Assembly (NCBI RefSeq): GCF_910592395.1 | Contig: NC_088310.1 | Span: 8,067,501 to 8,131,500 of the forward strand | From: Lineus longissimus | Taxonomy: Eukaryota > Nemertea > Pilidiophora > Heteronemertea > Lineidae | Direction of reading: 5' to 3' | DNA: 64,000 bases | Part shown: one piece after another, positions 1 to 33,990 of the stretch | Layout of the letters: the number at the start of each line of letters is the position of its first letter | How positions within the stretch are numbered: the stretch's first letter is position 1 | Translations under genes and position numbers: made by a program | Notes under the pieces: generated by a model | Database searches by the model: none | What the model saw: only the letters and a program-made list of their open reading frames with translations | What the model was told of the DNA's origin: nothing

Positions 1-3000
1 CATGTGTATCGTGCAATATTAGTGAAGATTTCACTGGTACATTTTGGAAGTGGGAGGAGGGTGTTGTAAGTGCTAGATTAATGTGCCAGTCTGTAAGAGC
101 CCTCATCCGTGTTCGTGGAGTTCTGATGGATATTGTGACGATATCCTCGAAACATTTCAAGCAAAGTTGATCAGACAGCCTGGGAAGTCGCCTGGGAAGT
201 CTATGCCCTTAGGCCTTGCAAAGGAACGAGCCCAACAAACAGCTTAGTTTCCAGGGATACGCCTTTTGTACCGCCACTGTGTTGGTGGCAATCGGGGAAC
301 GGAGGCTTGGCTTTGAGCATGACTTCCATAGACGTTATTTTTACTCTCCATTTGAGGCAGAGAGCAGTTGGTTTCCCCAGACTACATGTAGAGGTCAGTG
401 CATAGGAGGTTTAAGGTACAGAACAGACATGCAATGGTACATTTTATTAACCTAACGAAGAAAACATCAATGTTTCAATCTTAAAAATAGTTTATTGTAT
501 CATTCATACAGTACACACACACACTAAAGACCATATCATACCTGTTTTTCAAACATAAAGGCAAAACATGTCGAAGTAAGTTATTGATTTAACCTTTTTT
601 AATACCAACACATAACTTTTGGCTGAGGGACACAAATTCATTAATTTCTCTTCTTGCATAAAAATAATTGTATAGTGAGACAATCCAGTATAGTCAAAAG
701 ACCAAAAGTTGATCCTGATGAACCAGGAATTTGCATGTGAATGTTGGAGTTCACAGGGGAGTCAAATACCACTGATGCAACTTCTAACAGTACAGGAAAT
801 CAAGAGGAATTTGCATGATTATCTTAGCCCCGCCCCGCCTTTTGCATACTCGGTTAATAATTTATATTTTTTGCATTGCACATTGCATATTAAAGAGGAA
901 GCCTTTACTAAACATCACTTGTGATGAAAATTTCTACATCAACTGAATCAATCTTTACCCACAGGAATAATACGTAAAGAGCAAGCTCTAGTGAACTCAC
1001 ACAACTGTATGTCCTAGCAGACGATTTTTAAATACATGATGTCCCACACCCGCACTTCAGTGGCGCCGGTGCGAATAAATCTACTTGTGTGAATGGTCAA
1101 TGGCTCATGACGTCATAAAATAATTGCGTCACGAGGAAGGAAACAATGGGAATCACCTCCGACGTCGTGACTGTGGGTGCGGCGCGTCATGAATGCAGGA
1201 TCGGCCAACGCGCGGCCCATATGGAATGTGACAAACTGTACCGGAACCAGAATTGTCATGGGTCTGCACAAATATTTTCAGATTCGACGGACATGGTGGA
1301 TATATGCATTTTGTTTACACTTTACATACAGTGTATACGTAACGATTACACTCACTACATTGTATGAGTTATCAGCTGCAGAAACATCAACCTGAAACCA
1401 AAGCAATTTTAAAATCTTGCAATTGTCATTTCGACATCTGCAATCATACTTCTTGATGAACAATACTGAAATATACAGTCAGCATCTTTATTTTTGCATA
1501 TTTTCTGAGTTCATTCGATAATTTTTAATATCAATATGTTCATGGACTACCAAAATCGGGAGAAAATGGGATTTTGATATAAACTTTCACAACCATCAAA
1601 TATATCATTTTGTAAAATGACTTCCAGTCTTAAGTGTTCATATTGAATTTTGACACATCATTTTTGACACATGATACACGCAGGACAGCATTTTTGCTGG
1701 AGTAAAAGGTACGAAACTATTGTCACACTTTAATATCCTAAAGTACACTTCAAGTTCAAGTACCACCGCACATTTAAAGCAACACAGTTTGATTTAACTA
1801 AAGGTACTTTTCACTCCAATGGCGTAACTTCACTTCTGCTAGTTAACACGATTAAAACAGAACTTGAAACTCCACTCTAAATTTTCAAATGCCATCACAT
1901 CATCGTTTCGAGAATGATAAACATTTTGTGACCGTTATAATTTTCACCTATTTAACTTTTTAGCAGAGATTTACAGCCAAACATCACACATCACAGTCAG
2001 AAACTATTTCAATGAAGATGCAAGAGATGTTGTTGTCATAAGCATTAGAGTACAGGACAAAACAGGTAAAATCCATTCCCAGGGACTGAGTGAATGGGCA
2101 CTGCCCAATAGGGGATCACCTGTACCCGTAGTACCAATGCATTGCACTACACCCATCTGGAAAATGGTTTTGCCCATCTGGTGGAACCTAATGCATTGCA
2201 CTACATGCACTACTAGGACTCCCGTCTGGAAAATGGTTTTGCCCGTCTGTGGTGTAACGCCTTAAAACCACATCTCGTCTAGAAAACTATCAACACAACA
2301 ATGAACAGTATTACTATTATGATACCTGAGAAACCTGAAAGACAATTCATGAACAATTTCATTTCAAATTCATCAACAAATTTTAGAAAATGTGTCAGAT
2401 ACATGTACTCCCATTTAAAGGTATGCTCTGTTTGGCCGAAATAACATAGAGCTACACGATATGGGACTCGCCAGTAAACTAGATTCATGGTTTTGAACCC
2501 TTAGCTGTAGTTCGCTGACATTTCCGTGTAGCTCAGAGATAACATGAACCCATTACAGTTAGTTGCCCTTGGACTGTTATAACACTTTTGTAAATTGGCA
2601 AATTTCGGAGACCAGTGATTTTTTAAATTAGAATAATTCTACATGATACTAGAGTATTACTATCTACAACACTATAATTTTTAAACAAGATATAAGTTAC
2701 CCACTTTTATTCACCATGCATAAATGATCACACCAAAATGAACACAAATGGCTAAATAACTAGAATATTTAACACAAACTGCTATAATTAACTGTAAAAC
2801 AGTGTCATTGATACAAATGTATCCAGCATTTCATTTATCGTACTCCCTTTCACTGAAACATTTTCCAGACCAGAATTGTTTGCAAACTGCTTCAGACCTG
2901 TGACGAAATGTTGGGTCAATGACCTGCATATTCGTAATTCTAACCAGAATATATTGTGTCTAAACATTAGCGGTTTTCTTCAGCATACACTAAAAAAACA

Positions 3001-3303
3001 CACCAAAAACTTTAGGATCCAAAGAGAACATCGAACTTCTTTGACACAGCAGAGTTGTTTGAATGGCTTTTTAAGATGGTTTTCTAAATATTGAATGAGT
3101 TGGCCTACCCAGTATTGGTCATTGCTGGTGTATTCTTCCATAATCCTAAATAGGCATCACAAAGGTTATGACTATGACAAGGATGGATGTAAAAAGTCTT
3201 TTTACTTAATTGGTGACGATGCATCGACCATCCCCTTGACAATGACCAACCTTGGCAGTTTAACAGAAATCACCAGCGTAGAATTCGACATGAAACCAGC
3301 ACA
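1..3303. other. 3' flank / possible 3' UTR of PLEKHH, no gene seen
   Basis: No reading frame on either strand looks like a conserved protein. Part is probably PLEKHH 3' UTR, but several minus-strand AATAAA candidates exist (near 491-496, 1487 and 2707) and I cannot choose. A partly tandem block sits at 2137-2253. The plus-strand frame at 3095-3436 lies antisense to the terminal exon. Confidence 0.5.
2137..2253. repeat. Mosaic local duplication
   Basis: ATGCATTGCACTAC occurs at 2137 and 2191. A CTGGAAAATGGTTTTGCCC core occurs at 2157 and 2226. The offsets (54 and 69 bp) differ, so this is a rearranged duplication, not a simple tandem repeat. Confidence 0.7.
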
Positions 3304-24536
<21,233 letters not shown>

Positions 24537-24902
24537 CGCGGCAGTCTGTTATATCGTCCTATGCTGGTAATTCGAAATAATCCTCGTTGGAATTGTCACG
24601 TCATTGTTGGACCGGTTCACTATTCCATATGGACACATTTATCATTCTGTAACGAGAGAATGAAATTGTTTGATATTCATTGGTCATTCATAAAATCCAT
24701 CTGGAGTTGATGACAAGAACATGGCTTATGAATACAGGTCTCTCAGGACTACAAATTATCAAGCCAGTTGCAGACACTCTCCATACCTCCATAAGGTTCA
24801 TGCCATGATGCTTTTTTATCATCATTTACTTTCAAACATTTGTCCTTTTTCAATAACTTAGAGAAGGACAGAGCCTTTTGTGGCTCCTCAATGAAGTTTA
24901 AG

Positions 24903-24995
24903 TACAGTGGAACCTCCCTTAGCAGACACCTCTCTATTAAGGACACTAGTTTTGGTCCCAAATTGGTTGTTTCCATTTATTTGACCTCTCTAATC
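24903..24995. repeat. CTCTATTAAGGACA-family repeat upstream of PLEKHH
   Basis: Begins CAGTGGAACCTCCCTTAGCA, followed by CTCTCTATTAAGGACACT and GGTCCCAAATTGGTTGTTTC. It lies about 370 bp upstream of the PLEKHH start codon. Confidence 0.85.
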
Positions 24996-25054
24996 TTTTT
25001 CCTCCACATTTTATTAGTGCCTGGGGGCCAAAATTTGCTCTTGAGTAGTTGATT

Positions 25055-25380
25055 ATGGCAGAGTAGTTCAGGTGAGTGCGCCGTTCTCATGACCAGGAGG
25101 TCGTAGGTTTGACACTCGTACAGATCAGCACAGCTTCATCTATGCGCGTTTGGGCAAAGCACGGGACCCTACTTGCTTCTCTTTACCAAGGAGGAAATGC
25201 GTACCAGGCTTGCCTGGGTAGTCAACCTGCGATAGAACGTATCCTATCTGATATCTAGGGGGAGTAATACTCCTATCATGCTGTCGTCGTTGCTTATTTT
25301 ATGCTGATAAGTGATAGCTCTGCCATGGACCCCCATGGTCTGTGGAAGCCGGATTAGCTCTGGCCGGATCAATATTTTCG
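25055..25380 (+). mobile_element. tRNA-derived SINE-like element (CAT anticodon arm)
   Basis: GTAGTTCAGGTGAGTGCGCC resembles an A-box/D-arm. CTCATGA reads as an anticodon loop with CAT, and GTAGGTTTGACACTCG resembles a degraded B box. A tail with no long frame follows. Boundaries are approximate. Confidence 0.55.
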
Positions 25381-25504
25381 TAGAAGTTTGCAATGTTTGG
25401 GCCCTGACCAGTCATGCGTTTCACCTGGTTTCTCTACGTCGACAAGACCCATTAACTTTTTACTTTTAACATATAATACCATATAGGAGCGCCTACATTG
25501 AGCC

Positions 25505-25750
25505 ATGGAGCAAGCAAGGTCGTCTTTTTGGAACTTTGGTCCCGGAGAAGACAGTGGGTACATCAGCTCACACGAAACTGACTCGACCTCTAACACACAC
25601 TCCAAGAGAACAGTGCGTTGCGCTAAACTGAAAATCATGCATAATCAGGTGGACGCAAGGTTGGCAGCCAGTAGACCAGTTCATTTGTTGAGCGCAATAC
25701 AGCGTTTTTCCTTGATGAAAGAGACTTGCATTTTAGAGCCTCAAGAGTAA
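25505..25750 (+). CDS. Uncharacterised 81-residue ORF, doubtful
   Basis: An ATG in a good context (gagccATGG) opens a frame starting MEQARSSFWNFGPGEDSGYI, ending at TAA. It is polar and rich in Ser/Thr/Glu with no recognised domain. It lies about 970 bp from the PLEKHH start on the opposite strand. It could be a real small protein, a first exon with a donor inside (such as AATCAG|GTGGAC), or chance. Confidence 0.22.
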   Translation: MEQARSSFWNFGPGEDSGYISSHETDSTSNTHSKRTVRCAKLKIMHNQVDARLAASRPVHLLSAIQRFSLMKETCILEPQE

Positions 25751-27486
25751 TAATAATAGACAGTAGAGGTCATGTCACGCAAACTGAACCATGTCATGTA
25801 CGGGGCCAAATTTGCATCCTGAGATGTAGTATGCATTCTATGATATCTTATATCTTATATAAGATGATACATATCATCATGACCATGATACCATGGGCAT
25901 GGGATCATGACATGAGATGCTTGCTAAAGAAAGCATAAAATGCCATGGGCCAGTGAAGACAAAAATTTGACGTCCACAGTATTGACAACAACATGATATT
26001 TACCGGGTAGACTGAAACTACTTACTCTAACGTTTTTAAGCAAAATCCGTGTAGCTCACTAACTTTGTTGAACAAAAACCAACAAAAAGTAACAAAGTGA
26101 AAAAACTTCTATCCCAACCAAGCGATTTGTTACATCCTCGATGTACACATTGAGGGATGTCGAAGTTCTTCGAGTAATAACAGGTGACGCCACCATTAGA
26201 TCACGTGTTTTTATACGCGGGAAATACGAATGCGCACGTGTGGACTTTGTTACTGGTAGTTTACAGAGTTGCATAGGAGATTTTAGAATAGGAAGGCCCC
26301 CCTATAGGATTTGTGAAGGGGTTCCTGCTGGGGGAGGGGGGTCCCAACAGTCCCAGTGATCCAAGTATTATTTAGAAGCAATTCATCAACCAGCTCTTGT
26401 GCATTTTGAAACCATGGACGGTTTAGACCTACTGTGAAGCCAGCCAGGTGCTGTACATTTTGCTTTAACCTTCTTGTTAGCTGCTTGAGACGTGAACAAA
26501 TTTGTTATGAATTGAATATGATTTTTATTACATACAAGATCACCTGGGCTAATAATCAGTTCGTATTTAGGGTACGTACAGAACCTGAACAGTTCTGGGG
26601 GACCACCATGTGGTTGTGGTGTATTAGGCCTACACGACATTATCACATGAACATTCCATGTCTTTGGCCTGGGCTTTAGGTGAATGATAGCCAGAAAAGA
26701 AATCAGGAGATTATTGCCAGTTGTTCACATTGTTAGGAATAATGGTCATTACGAAGATTTAAAGAAATATCTGAGACAGTCATTTTGGTCAATTTTGATT
26801 TATGAACCTTATTGTTTTTGCAGGTTGTTAGGCCAAAGGATAATAAGATGTTTCTCAGTACTTTTATATCTACCAAGAAGAGGATTTTCATAACTTCATC
26901 ACTTTATTGTCCAATGGAAACACAGGAATCTGGTGTGCCAACCAGTACGACCACATGATGTCACTCTTCTTTACCAGTCTGGCTACCATGAACCCCGCTT
27001 TGCGAGCACTCACCAATTCGGGGTGTATTGCGCTTCACACCCGCAGAATTATCCAAGGCGTGTCTGCCATTGCTCCATTTATGAGTAATCACACATCTAG
27101 GAGTGTCTTTTCTGAAATAAAGGTTTGCTCAAAAAGCACACATCTGCACATGTCTTTTTTGTTTTTATTGATGAACTCAAAAAATTTACTCTGTCAATTG
27201 GGTTAACATTGCTTGACAGTCGATAAGAGTTAGTGAGATATCTTTGAGATTTACTTCCCCTTGTCGGTACAGCGAGTGCCGTGTCTGTAAAATACTACAC
27301 AGTCTGGTGTCGTCGTCATCCCTTTACAATTCACAAAACAGTGACATCCCCCCCGGAGGCTTTGCTTTTGTAGAGGGCCTATCCCATCCGAGAGGGCAAG
27401 ATCATGGCTTTTGTCGATTGTTGTGGCCAAACATGCCAAATCAATGTATCGTGTTCAATTGGCTCAGAGACCCTGTTTTTGGCCAG

Positions 27487-27720
27487 CCAGAGTCCCATCA
27501 CTTAGTTGCGTACTTGGCTAGCCCTTGCCCTGGGGCCAAGACACCAGGAAGACCATCAAGGGACCAGAGTTTTACGTTTTATTTCAAAGAGATAGAACTA
27601 GGCAGTTTTGGGTCGAGTGTCTTGCTCTATGAAATGAAACGATATCACATTCATGACTATCTGGTCATTACTGCGGACAAGTGCGTCACTAGCAGACCCT
27701 GCTTCACACACAGCAAGAAC
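27487..27720 (+). repeat. Dispersed repeat, copy A
   Basis: Shares CTAGCCCTTGCCCTGGGGCC, AAGACACCAGGAAG and CACATTCATGACTATCTGGT with 31526-31735. Shorter relatives of the TTGCCCTGG...GACACCAGG core occur near 38930 and, more loosely, 4085. Probably the body of a SINE or MITE family. Confidence 0.75.
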
Positions 27721-29952
27721 AGTCAAATGGTAACGTCATTTGTTATTTAGGGTGCATGAGGGCATATTTTGATGCCACTGGAATGCCCAGTATGAAAACA
27801 GCTCGAGTGTCATGTGGTATTGAAATACCCAGCATTACAAAGATCATGATCAATGAACTCTTCTCCTTGGGGTGCAAAGGTCAGTATGCTTGTAGTCCAA
27901 CACAATGGTTATAGTCGTTGCAAATTTATGCATAATCCACCAGGTAAGATGACCTCAGGGGCGACTGAAACTGACAACACTAAAAGTGTGTCATTCCAAC
28001 TTCCATTGGGATGCAAGACATAGGAAGCAGTTTATTTGACCTATTTTTCAGCGTCAAAATTTGGTGAGCATGACGGCTACGGTGAAAGGTTTCGAATACA
28101 GGCGAGTCAATAAGCAAAAACTGTTTCTCTTTCAAAAAACCTTTATTGTTGTACATTCCAAGGAAAACACATGACGAATTGGAATGTTGTGTAGGAGGAA
28201 ACCCGCATACCGGGAGAAAACCTACGCAATCGGAGGGAGTCGTCATCTCCATCACACAGGTGACAGGTGCTTATGTTTGAAATGACTTAATACATAGTAC
28301 ACTATAATTTATACAATGATCGTCATCCATTATTTTCTTGCTGCACCACTCCGAAAGCCCAATACAAGAAGAGGACCAGGAGATATATAGGGGAAGACAT
28401 GGTCAACTTCTTCACAAGATGTCACAAAGAAACACTGATAAGTGTCCTTGCAATACAATGCTAAATTGAGATCAACAATAGACTCAACTACTCCACCACA
28501 ATGGTTTGAGTTAGCACTAAACCTCTGCATGCATTCATCATGTTTAACATGAATAGCTTTTGTATTAAAACCTATTGTTCAGGCCTTCAGGTGAGCCATG
28601 TGAGCTTAACAATAGGTTTGGTCACTGCTGTTGACTTGGAGGGCCCAATTTGAATAACAAAGGAACCACATTTGTCATGGCCACTGGACAGATCTGGCTG
28701 CCACTTAGCATGACAAAAGGAGCAGTTCTGACATGTCATTTGCATGACAAAAGAGGTGACCTTGACAGGGCAAAGATTAAAAGTTGGCTCTGCCATACTT
28801 TTTGCCAAGTCATGGAGTCTAGATCTCATTTACACATTTTACAAAATATTTACACACAGGATTTACAAATACATACATACGAGACAAAAATTTTAAAACG
28901 TCTAAAAGTTGACGTTTTTAAATTACACTTTTCTCAATCAATTCAGTATCAAGTTCAAAATTGTCATAACAGCAGGCACCAAGTGCTCACCTATTGTCCA
29001 AGGAGATGTACCCATGGACAACATCATCATCAACAATTTGGGGTCCCTGGTAAGCCGTAACAAAACATGCATGCATGCCACCATTGTCGAATGACACGCT
29101 TTGACAACGGCTCACTGTGTGACCACTGGGGAAGGATCAGTCTTTAAAATTTCAATAAAACAGTGAGAGTTTATCTAACTGTTTTAGTTCAACTGGATTA
29201 GATGTTTTGGTATTTCAAGAAGGAGGAAATTCAAATTCAGCATATCACTGTTGGTCATTTGTCTCGAGCATGAAGGTACATGTATTGAGCAACTGAGCCA
29301 GCCAGTGTGATGTAAGGTCCAGGGCATCGGAGCCCAGACCATGTCAGTTGATTCTGTGGTACTGATGAGATTGAGAAACAGTATGAAAGGCCTACAGTTC
29401 CATCAGACACATGTGTTCTTGTTTCGTGGGGTCAGCGAAACAACAACACATGGACCCCATGTCTAAAGTGATGGATATACCAGTAATTAAATATCTGATG
29501 AATTCGGTGATTTTTAAGCAGAAAAATAACTTATGCCTGAAAAGAATTTCAGGGTCCTTATATGCCAAAGGCGGCTGTTGGCTCCTCTGGTTGCCATAAA
29601 CAACCCGTCCCCCCAAATTGTTGTTTCTTCTTATCTTAAGCACAAAATTTAGCTTAAAAATCCTTTTGTTTGGGTTCTGGCGTGCCTTATCATTGGCTCC
29701 CTTGTTAGCAAGAAACAACCCAACCCCCCATAATTTCAATTTCTTCTTTGAAAAGTGTAAGATTTTGAACCATTGCACAAGTCATGGTCATTACCAAACA
29801 TAGATTAAAATAATCTATGCTGTCATAAGCAAGGTAAATATTTGCCTTCTCACCATCAGAAAAATTTAAATTTTCATTAAATCACCTTTCAATCAGATAT
29901 TTTGATAAAACGATAAAGCCTACGGTGACAATACAATCTAACCGTCGTACTG

Positions 29953-30033
29953 TTACTTGACGGCGATGGGAGCATGGTTGGGATGTGCTGGGTCAACAAC
30001 ATCCTTCTCCCTTCTGTGGGATGGCTCATCATG
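29953..30033 (-). CDS. Candidate terminal exon of an unidentified gene
   Basis: A strong acceptor (CTTTTTCTTTTCAG) opens 26 codons and a TAA: HDEPSHRREKDVVDPAHPNH and six more residues. The hydrophilic tail looks coding-like. I do not recognise it and could not join it in frame to upstream candidates. Confidence 0.3.
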   Translation of the reverse strand, partial: HDEPSHRREKDVVDPAHPNHAPIAVK

Positions 30034-31362
30034 CTGAAAAGAAAAAGACAACATGAAATTAAGGTTGTTCATGTAGGTGCACATGCTCAAGTTGTTAATT
30101 CAATGTCAAGGGGCCATTGTGCTGACCGTTTAGATATCTTGTAGCAGTAGACAATTCATGCTGGTTAAGAAATGTGCCCTAAGTTTTTAGACAAAGGACT
30201 TTTCGAAAACATCTCTATTAAACCTTCATTCAGGACTCTCACTCTGAGTGCCGATTTGGATTAGCAAGAGACACAAATCTGTGTTCCTCCTTGACATGCC
30301 TGATGTCATGACTAATTCTATCCTTAGAAAATCAGCAGTTTCAGATGGAGCATAAGCATCAGTTTTGTCAAAAGGGCGGTTCAGTTAATGAACACTTTCC
30401 AAGTCATTTATCGGATTTCGGAATTGATACCGAACTGGAGGTTTTAGGTTGTCTCGCCAAAACCGCAAGGGTGGACCTAAATTGTAGACCAAAGTCAAGG
30501 CAGAGCCAACCAGGTATATGTCCACCCTCGTGGTTTTGGTTAGTCTGAATCAATCATGACGTTTCACCAACCCAAGTGGCCCAACCATAACCGCTGAACT
30601 CAAAATGAGGCTTTCTTGGCACATGGTGCATTTACACTGTAAAGTGCGGTTCATTCTAAATCCAGGTGTTTTAGAATACTAGTTACAACACGATTTTCAT
30701 CAGAATTGCACAGATGATAATTCTAACCATTTTTCATATTTAGTGGAAAAAAGGGTGTCGTCATAATACTGCTTATATTAAAATGTAGCAAAACAACAAA
30801 GGGATACTCCTCAACACAATCAAATTTTTTGATTTTGGCCTATACCCGTATTGACATTTGGTTGGTGCACAAGCACATGTAGAACAGTCTTCAATTCACG
30901 ATTTATAATCTAATGAGTAGCACTGTTGACTGGTGCTGAAACTATTCACGCTGTATGAAGGATATATTTAGTGCTGAATCTAACCTGACCCAGTGTATTA
31001 GTCACCAGAAGATGGCCAATTTAACCCCCCCTCCTCCCACCTATAGTCCCCCTTTAATGTGATTCAAGCTCTCGATGTCATTCCTTTGACTTAGTACATA
31101 ACCTGTCCGGTTTAGAACCAAGGTATTTAATCTGCTTAAAGATCAGAGATGCCCTGCTCTTCAGTACTGTAATCATGCACTTTGAGCATTTTAAAACAAT
31201 CCAGAAACTCCTCAGCGGATATCAGGTAACAAAAGGCTACTTAATGACTCCATGCATGTTTTGCTGGCTATTCCCACGAAAAGAGAACTGCACTCGTTCA
31301 TGTAGGCCAGCATAGTGTGCGACGTCACAAGATTGAATGTCACGTCATAACGACCTCTGTTG

Positions 31363-31883
31363 TTGTGAGGTGCATCATTTTCGTAAGTGCCTAACGCTAT
31401 CGTCTCTGGTAATTCGTAAGCTTAGTCAAGGAGTTTTTTTAATGCCCAAGCAAACTAATATTTTGAAAGATCTTCAGAGGAGCTGCTGGTCTGACTGGAT
31501 GTTTTGTCAGCAGAAGGCTCTGTTGTCCCATCACTTGGTTGTGTACTTTGCTAGCCCTTGCCCTGGGGCCAAGACACCAGGAAGGCCAACAAGGGGCCAC
31601 AGTTTTACGTTTCATTTCAAAGAGTGTCTTGCTCAATAACATTAAACGAAACAGAATCACATTCATGACTATCTGGTAATTACTGCAGACAAGCGCGTCA
31701 CAAGCATACCCTGCTGTTGTTGTGAGGTGTGTCATTTTCGTAAGTGCCCAATGCTATCGTCTCTGGTAATTCGTAAGCTAATAGTCAGGTGAGATTTTTT
31801 AATGCCCTAGCGCACTAATATTCTGAAAGATCTTCAGAGGAGCTGCTGGTTTAACTGGATGTTTTGTCAGCAGAAGGCTCTGT
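31363..31883 (+). repeat. Dispersed repeat copy B nested in a direct duplication
   Basis: A block of about 163 bp at 31363-31525 (GTAATTCGTAAGCT, GATCTTCAGAGGAGCTGCTG, TGTTTTGTCAGCAGAAGGCT) recurs directly at about 31720-31883, offset about 357 bp. Between the copies is copy B of the repeat seen at 27487-27720. Confidence 0.85.
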
Positions 31884-32479
31884 CGATGACCATTGGATAT
31901 TTGTCCCAGGTGCAGCCCCCAGTCAATAGACGGTGACCAGAAATAGACTACACCCCATTGCCCATCTTATGAAAATGTACAAGATAGGACGCCATGAAGG
32001 ATTCTGGTGTAGCAGGAATATCTGTCCCAGGATAGAATGTCACAGGAGCAAATTATTCCATCATGCAATTTAATCTGGAGAGTTTAATAGCAAACGTCTT
32101 TGGTCTCAATAGGACTATACCTTAATTCATTACTATGTAGGACATTTTTCCACGTGGACACTTAAAAATGCTACAGCGGCTTCAAGCTTCAGCATTACTC
32201 TAGTTTTGTTGATCTAAGACCAGTTCTGAATAATCAGAATTTTTATGCACATGGTTGTTTGACACCATGATACATGTTCAACTTGGATGGTAGATGGTTA
32301 GCTAAACTGAGTTGGCCATTGGCCATTATGTCACTGTTCCAGCTTGGCCTTTGTTTTGATAAGTAACAGTATATTGACCAGATCTTCGAATTGAGACCCT
32401 TTGCCTGGTTGCTATAAAAAAACTGAAGTTGGAGATCACGCCTCCTTATTGCTGTCCCGCTGCCACAATGGTGTTCTTA

Positions 32480-32523
32480 CGAGAAAAGGCGGACCTCATG
32501 CAGTACCACATAATGGGCAATGA
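32480..32523 (-). CDS. Candidate 44-bp internal exon of an unidentified gene
   Basis: Strong acceptor TTTCTTTTTCTCAG and good donor TCTC|GTAAGA. In the frame entered at phase 2 it reads SLPIMWYCMRSAFS; in phase 0, LIAHYVVLHEVRLF. Too short to identify, and supported only by its splice signals and by phase agreement with 32969-33017. Confidence 0.22.
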
Positions 32524-32968
32524 GCTGAGAAAAAGAAACAATTGATTCTGTTAAATGTACCGTGAACACAATGAGGCTGTTCCTTTGCCCTCCCAGTCCC
32601 ATTAGTGTAGAATCTAGAAAGTACGACAGTTTTCATGTTTTCAAAGCTGTTTTTCTTGTAAAAACCATATTTCTGAATGATGCACTCCTATGGAAGAACA
32701 AGCTTACATGTGTGGAATGTGTAACAGATATTAATTACGAACATTCCTTATTGTCTAGTTCTCTTTGCAACATTTTATTGTTTTACTGATTAAGATTGGT
32801 CGAAACTATCATCACCGTGAGTCTGATGAAAATCGCACTGTAATAGGTGTCGCAAAAACAACGTTGGAAAATTGTTCCTCAATAGAGAGCTCACGATCTC
32901 TAAATCAGGCCAATGGCTGCACCTAATCAAGGACATTCGAAAAACTGAAATTGATTTGTTTATATTAC

Positions 32969-33017
32969 CGTGTGATGGCATCCTTCCAAAGGTATGAGAT
33001 GGCTGTCCTCGTGGTGG
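32969..33017 (-). CDS. Candidate 49-bp internal exon of an unidentified gene
   Basis: Acceptor GATATCCTGCAG and a weaker donor GTAATA. Entered in phase 1 it reads TTRTAISYLWKDAIT and leaves in phase 2, the phase the 44-bp candidate at 32480 needs. Identity unknown. Confidence 0.2.
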
Positions 33018-33872
33018 CTGCAGGATATCATGTCAGGGCTCCATGTCCGTTGCTTTCCCTAAGTCCGGAGAGTCCCTTCGGAGTTAGATTGTCATTACAG
33101 TCCATTAGAAGATTGTCATTATAGTCTATTAGAATGACGGACAATTTTAAGTGCCCCTTTCTTCCACACAGCAAACACGTTTCCTTCCTGATCTTAGCAA
33201 AGGTTCTCCTTGAATTGGTATGTCAAGGCAATGTTTGCTGAACAGCGGTTCGTCACTCCTGCACATGGATATCCCTCAGCACAACCATTTGATCCACTGA
33301 ATCCACTCGAATCTCAGTCATCTGCCCATATCTGTGAGCGAAATACAAAATTCAAGGTTATTCCATTGTTCTACCATAATTATTGCACTTGTGCCATAGG
33401 GCCTTTCATTCAGTTTCATCAAATTCACTTAAGTAGTTTATGATAGAATCACTACCCTTAAATCTTACACCGTTCGTTAAGGACGAGATGTTTGTAAGTT
33501 AATTTGAAATTTCCAATTGCACAAATATGTGCTAAATATAGATTTCAGCACTGGCACTGCCGTTATATAGAACTACAAATACCAGAAGAACCCAGTTTCA
33601 GCGAACTCGTATGCATAATAACTGTTCTACAGCATTGTGAATAACTGCAATTCTATTTTCCTGGACCACCAGTAATTATGAACGGTGTGCCCCTTAAGTT
33701 AAAGCCCTCACTCAGTCCCTTCAATCTCATCGCGCCTTGACATCTTGTCCGTCCCAACAGTATAATTTGCAAGTTTCGGGTTTCTAGTCTTGATATCAAC
33801 AACGGTTGAGATTGTCACCGTATTTTAACTCTTACCCCAGTCCATGCTGAGAGCTTTCAGTGGAACTGGAAC

Positions 33873-33990
33873 TCAGATTAGCTGCTCAATCAGCACTACA
33901 ACCTGAGCATTTTCAACCGGTGAGCCTGGGACCTCATGACCGCTTGTCAGAAACCCAAACCACTGCACAACTGTGTCTCGTTTACTTTTA
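33873..33990 (-). mobile_element. Degraded tRNA-derived SINE fragment
   Basis: On the minus strand TGTGCAGTGGTTTGGG resembles an A-box region. CAAGCGGTCATGAGGTCCCA and GGCTCACCGG resemble the lower anticodon arm and a degraded B box. No intact tRNA fold. Confidence 0.45.

Larger units (their letters stand above)
24537..29952. other. Intergenic region upstream of PLEKHH
   Basis: The first few hundred bases should hold the PLEKHH promoter and 5' UTR, but I see no clear TATA or initiator. Beyond are repeats, a tRNA-Met-like SINE, an 81-residue frame at 25505 and low-complexity sequence. No conserved coding region recognised. Confidence 0.5.

Noticed and set aside
27244-27750. 168-residue plus-strand frame
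   Set aside because: Its second half is a dispersed repeat also found at 31526-31735, where the frame is broken, and no domain is visible.
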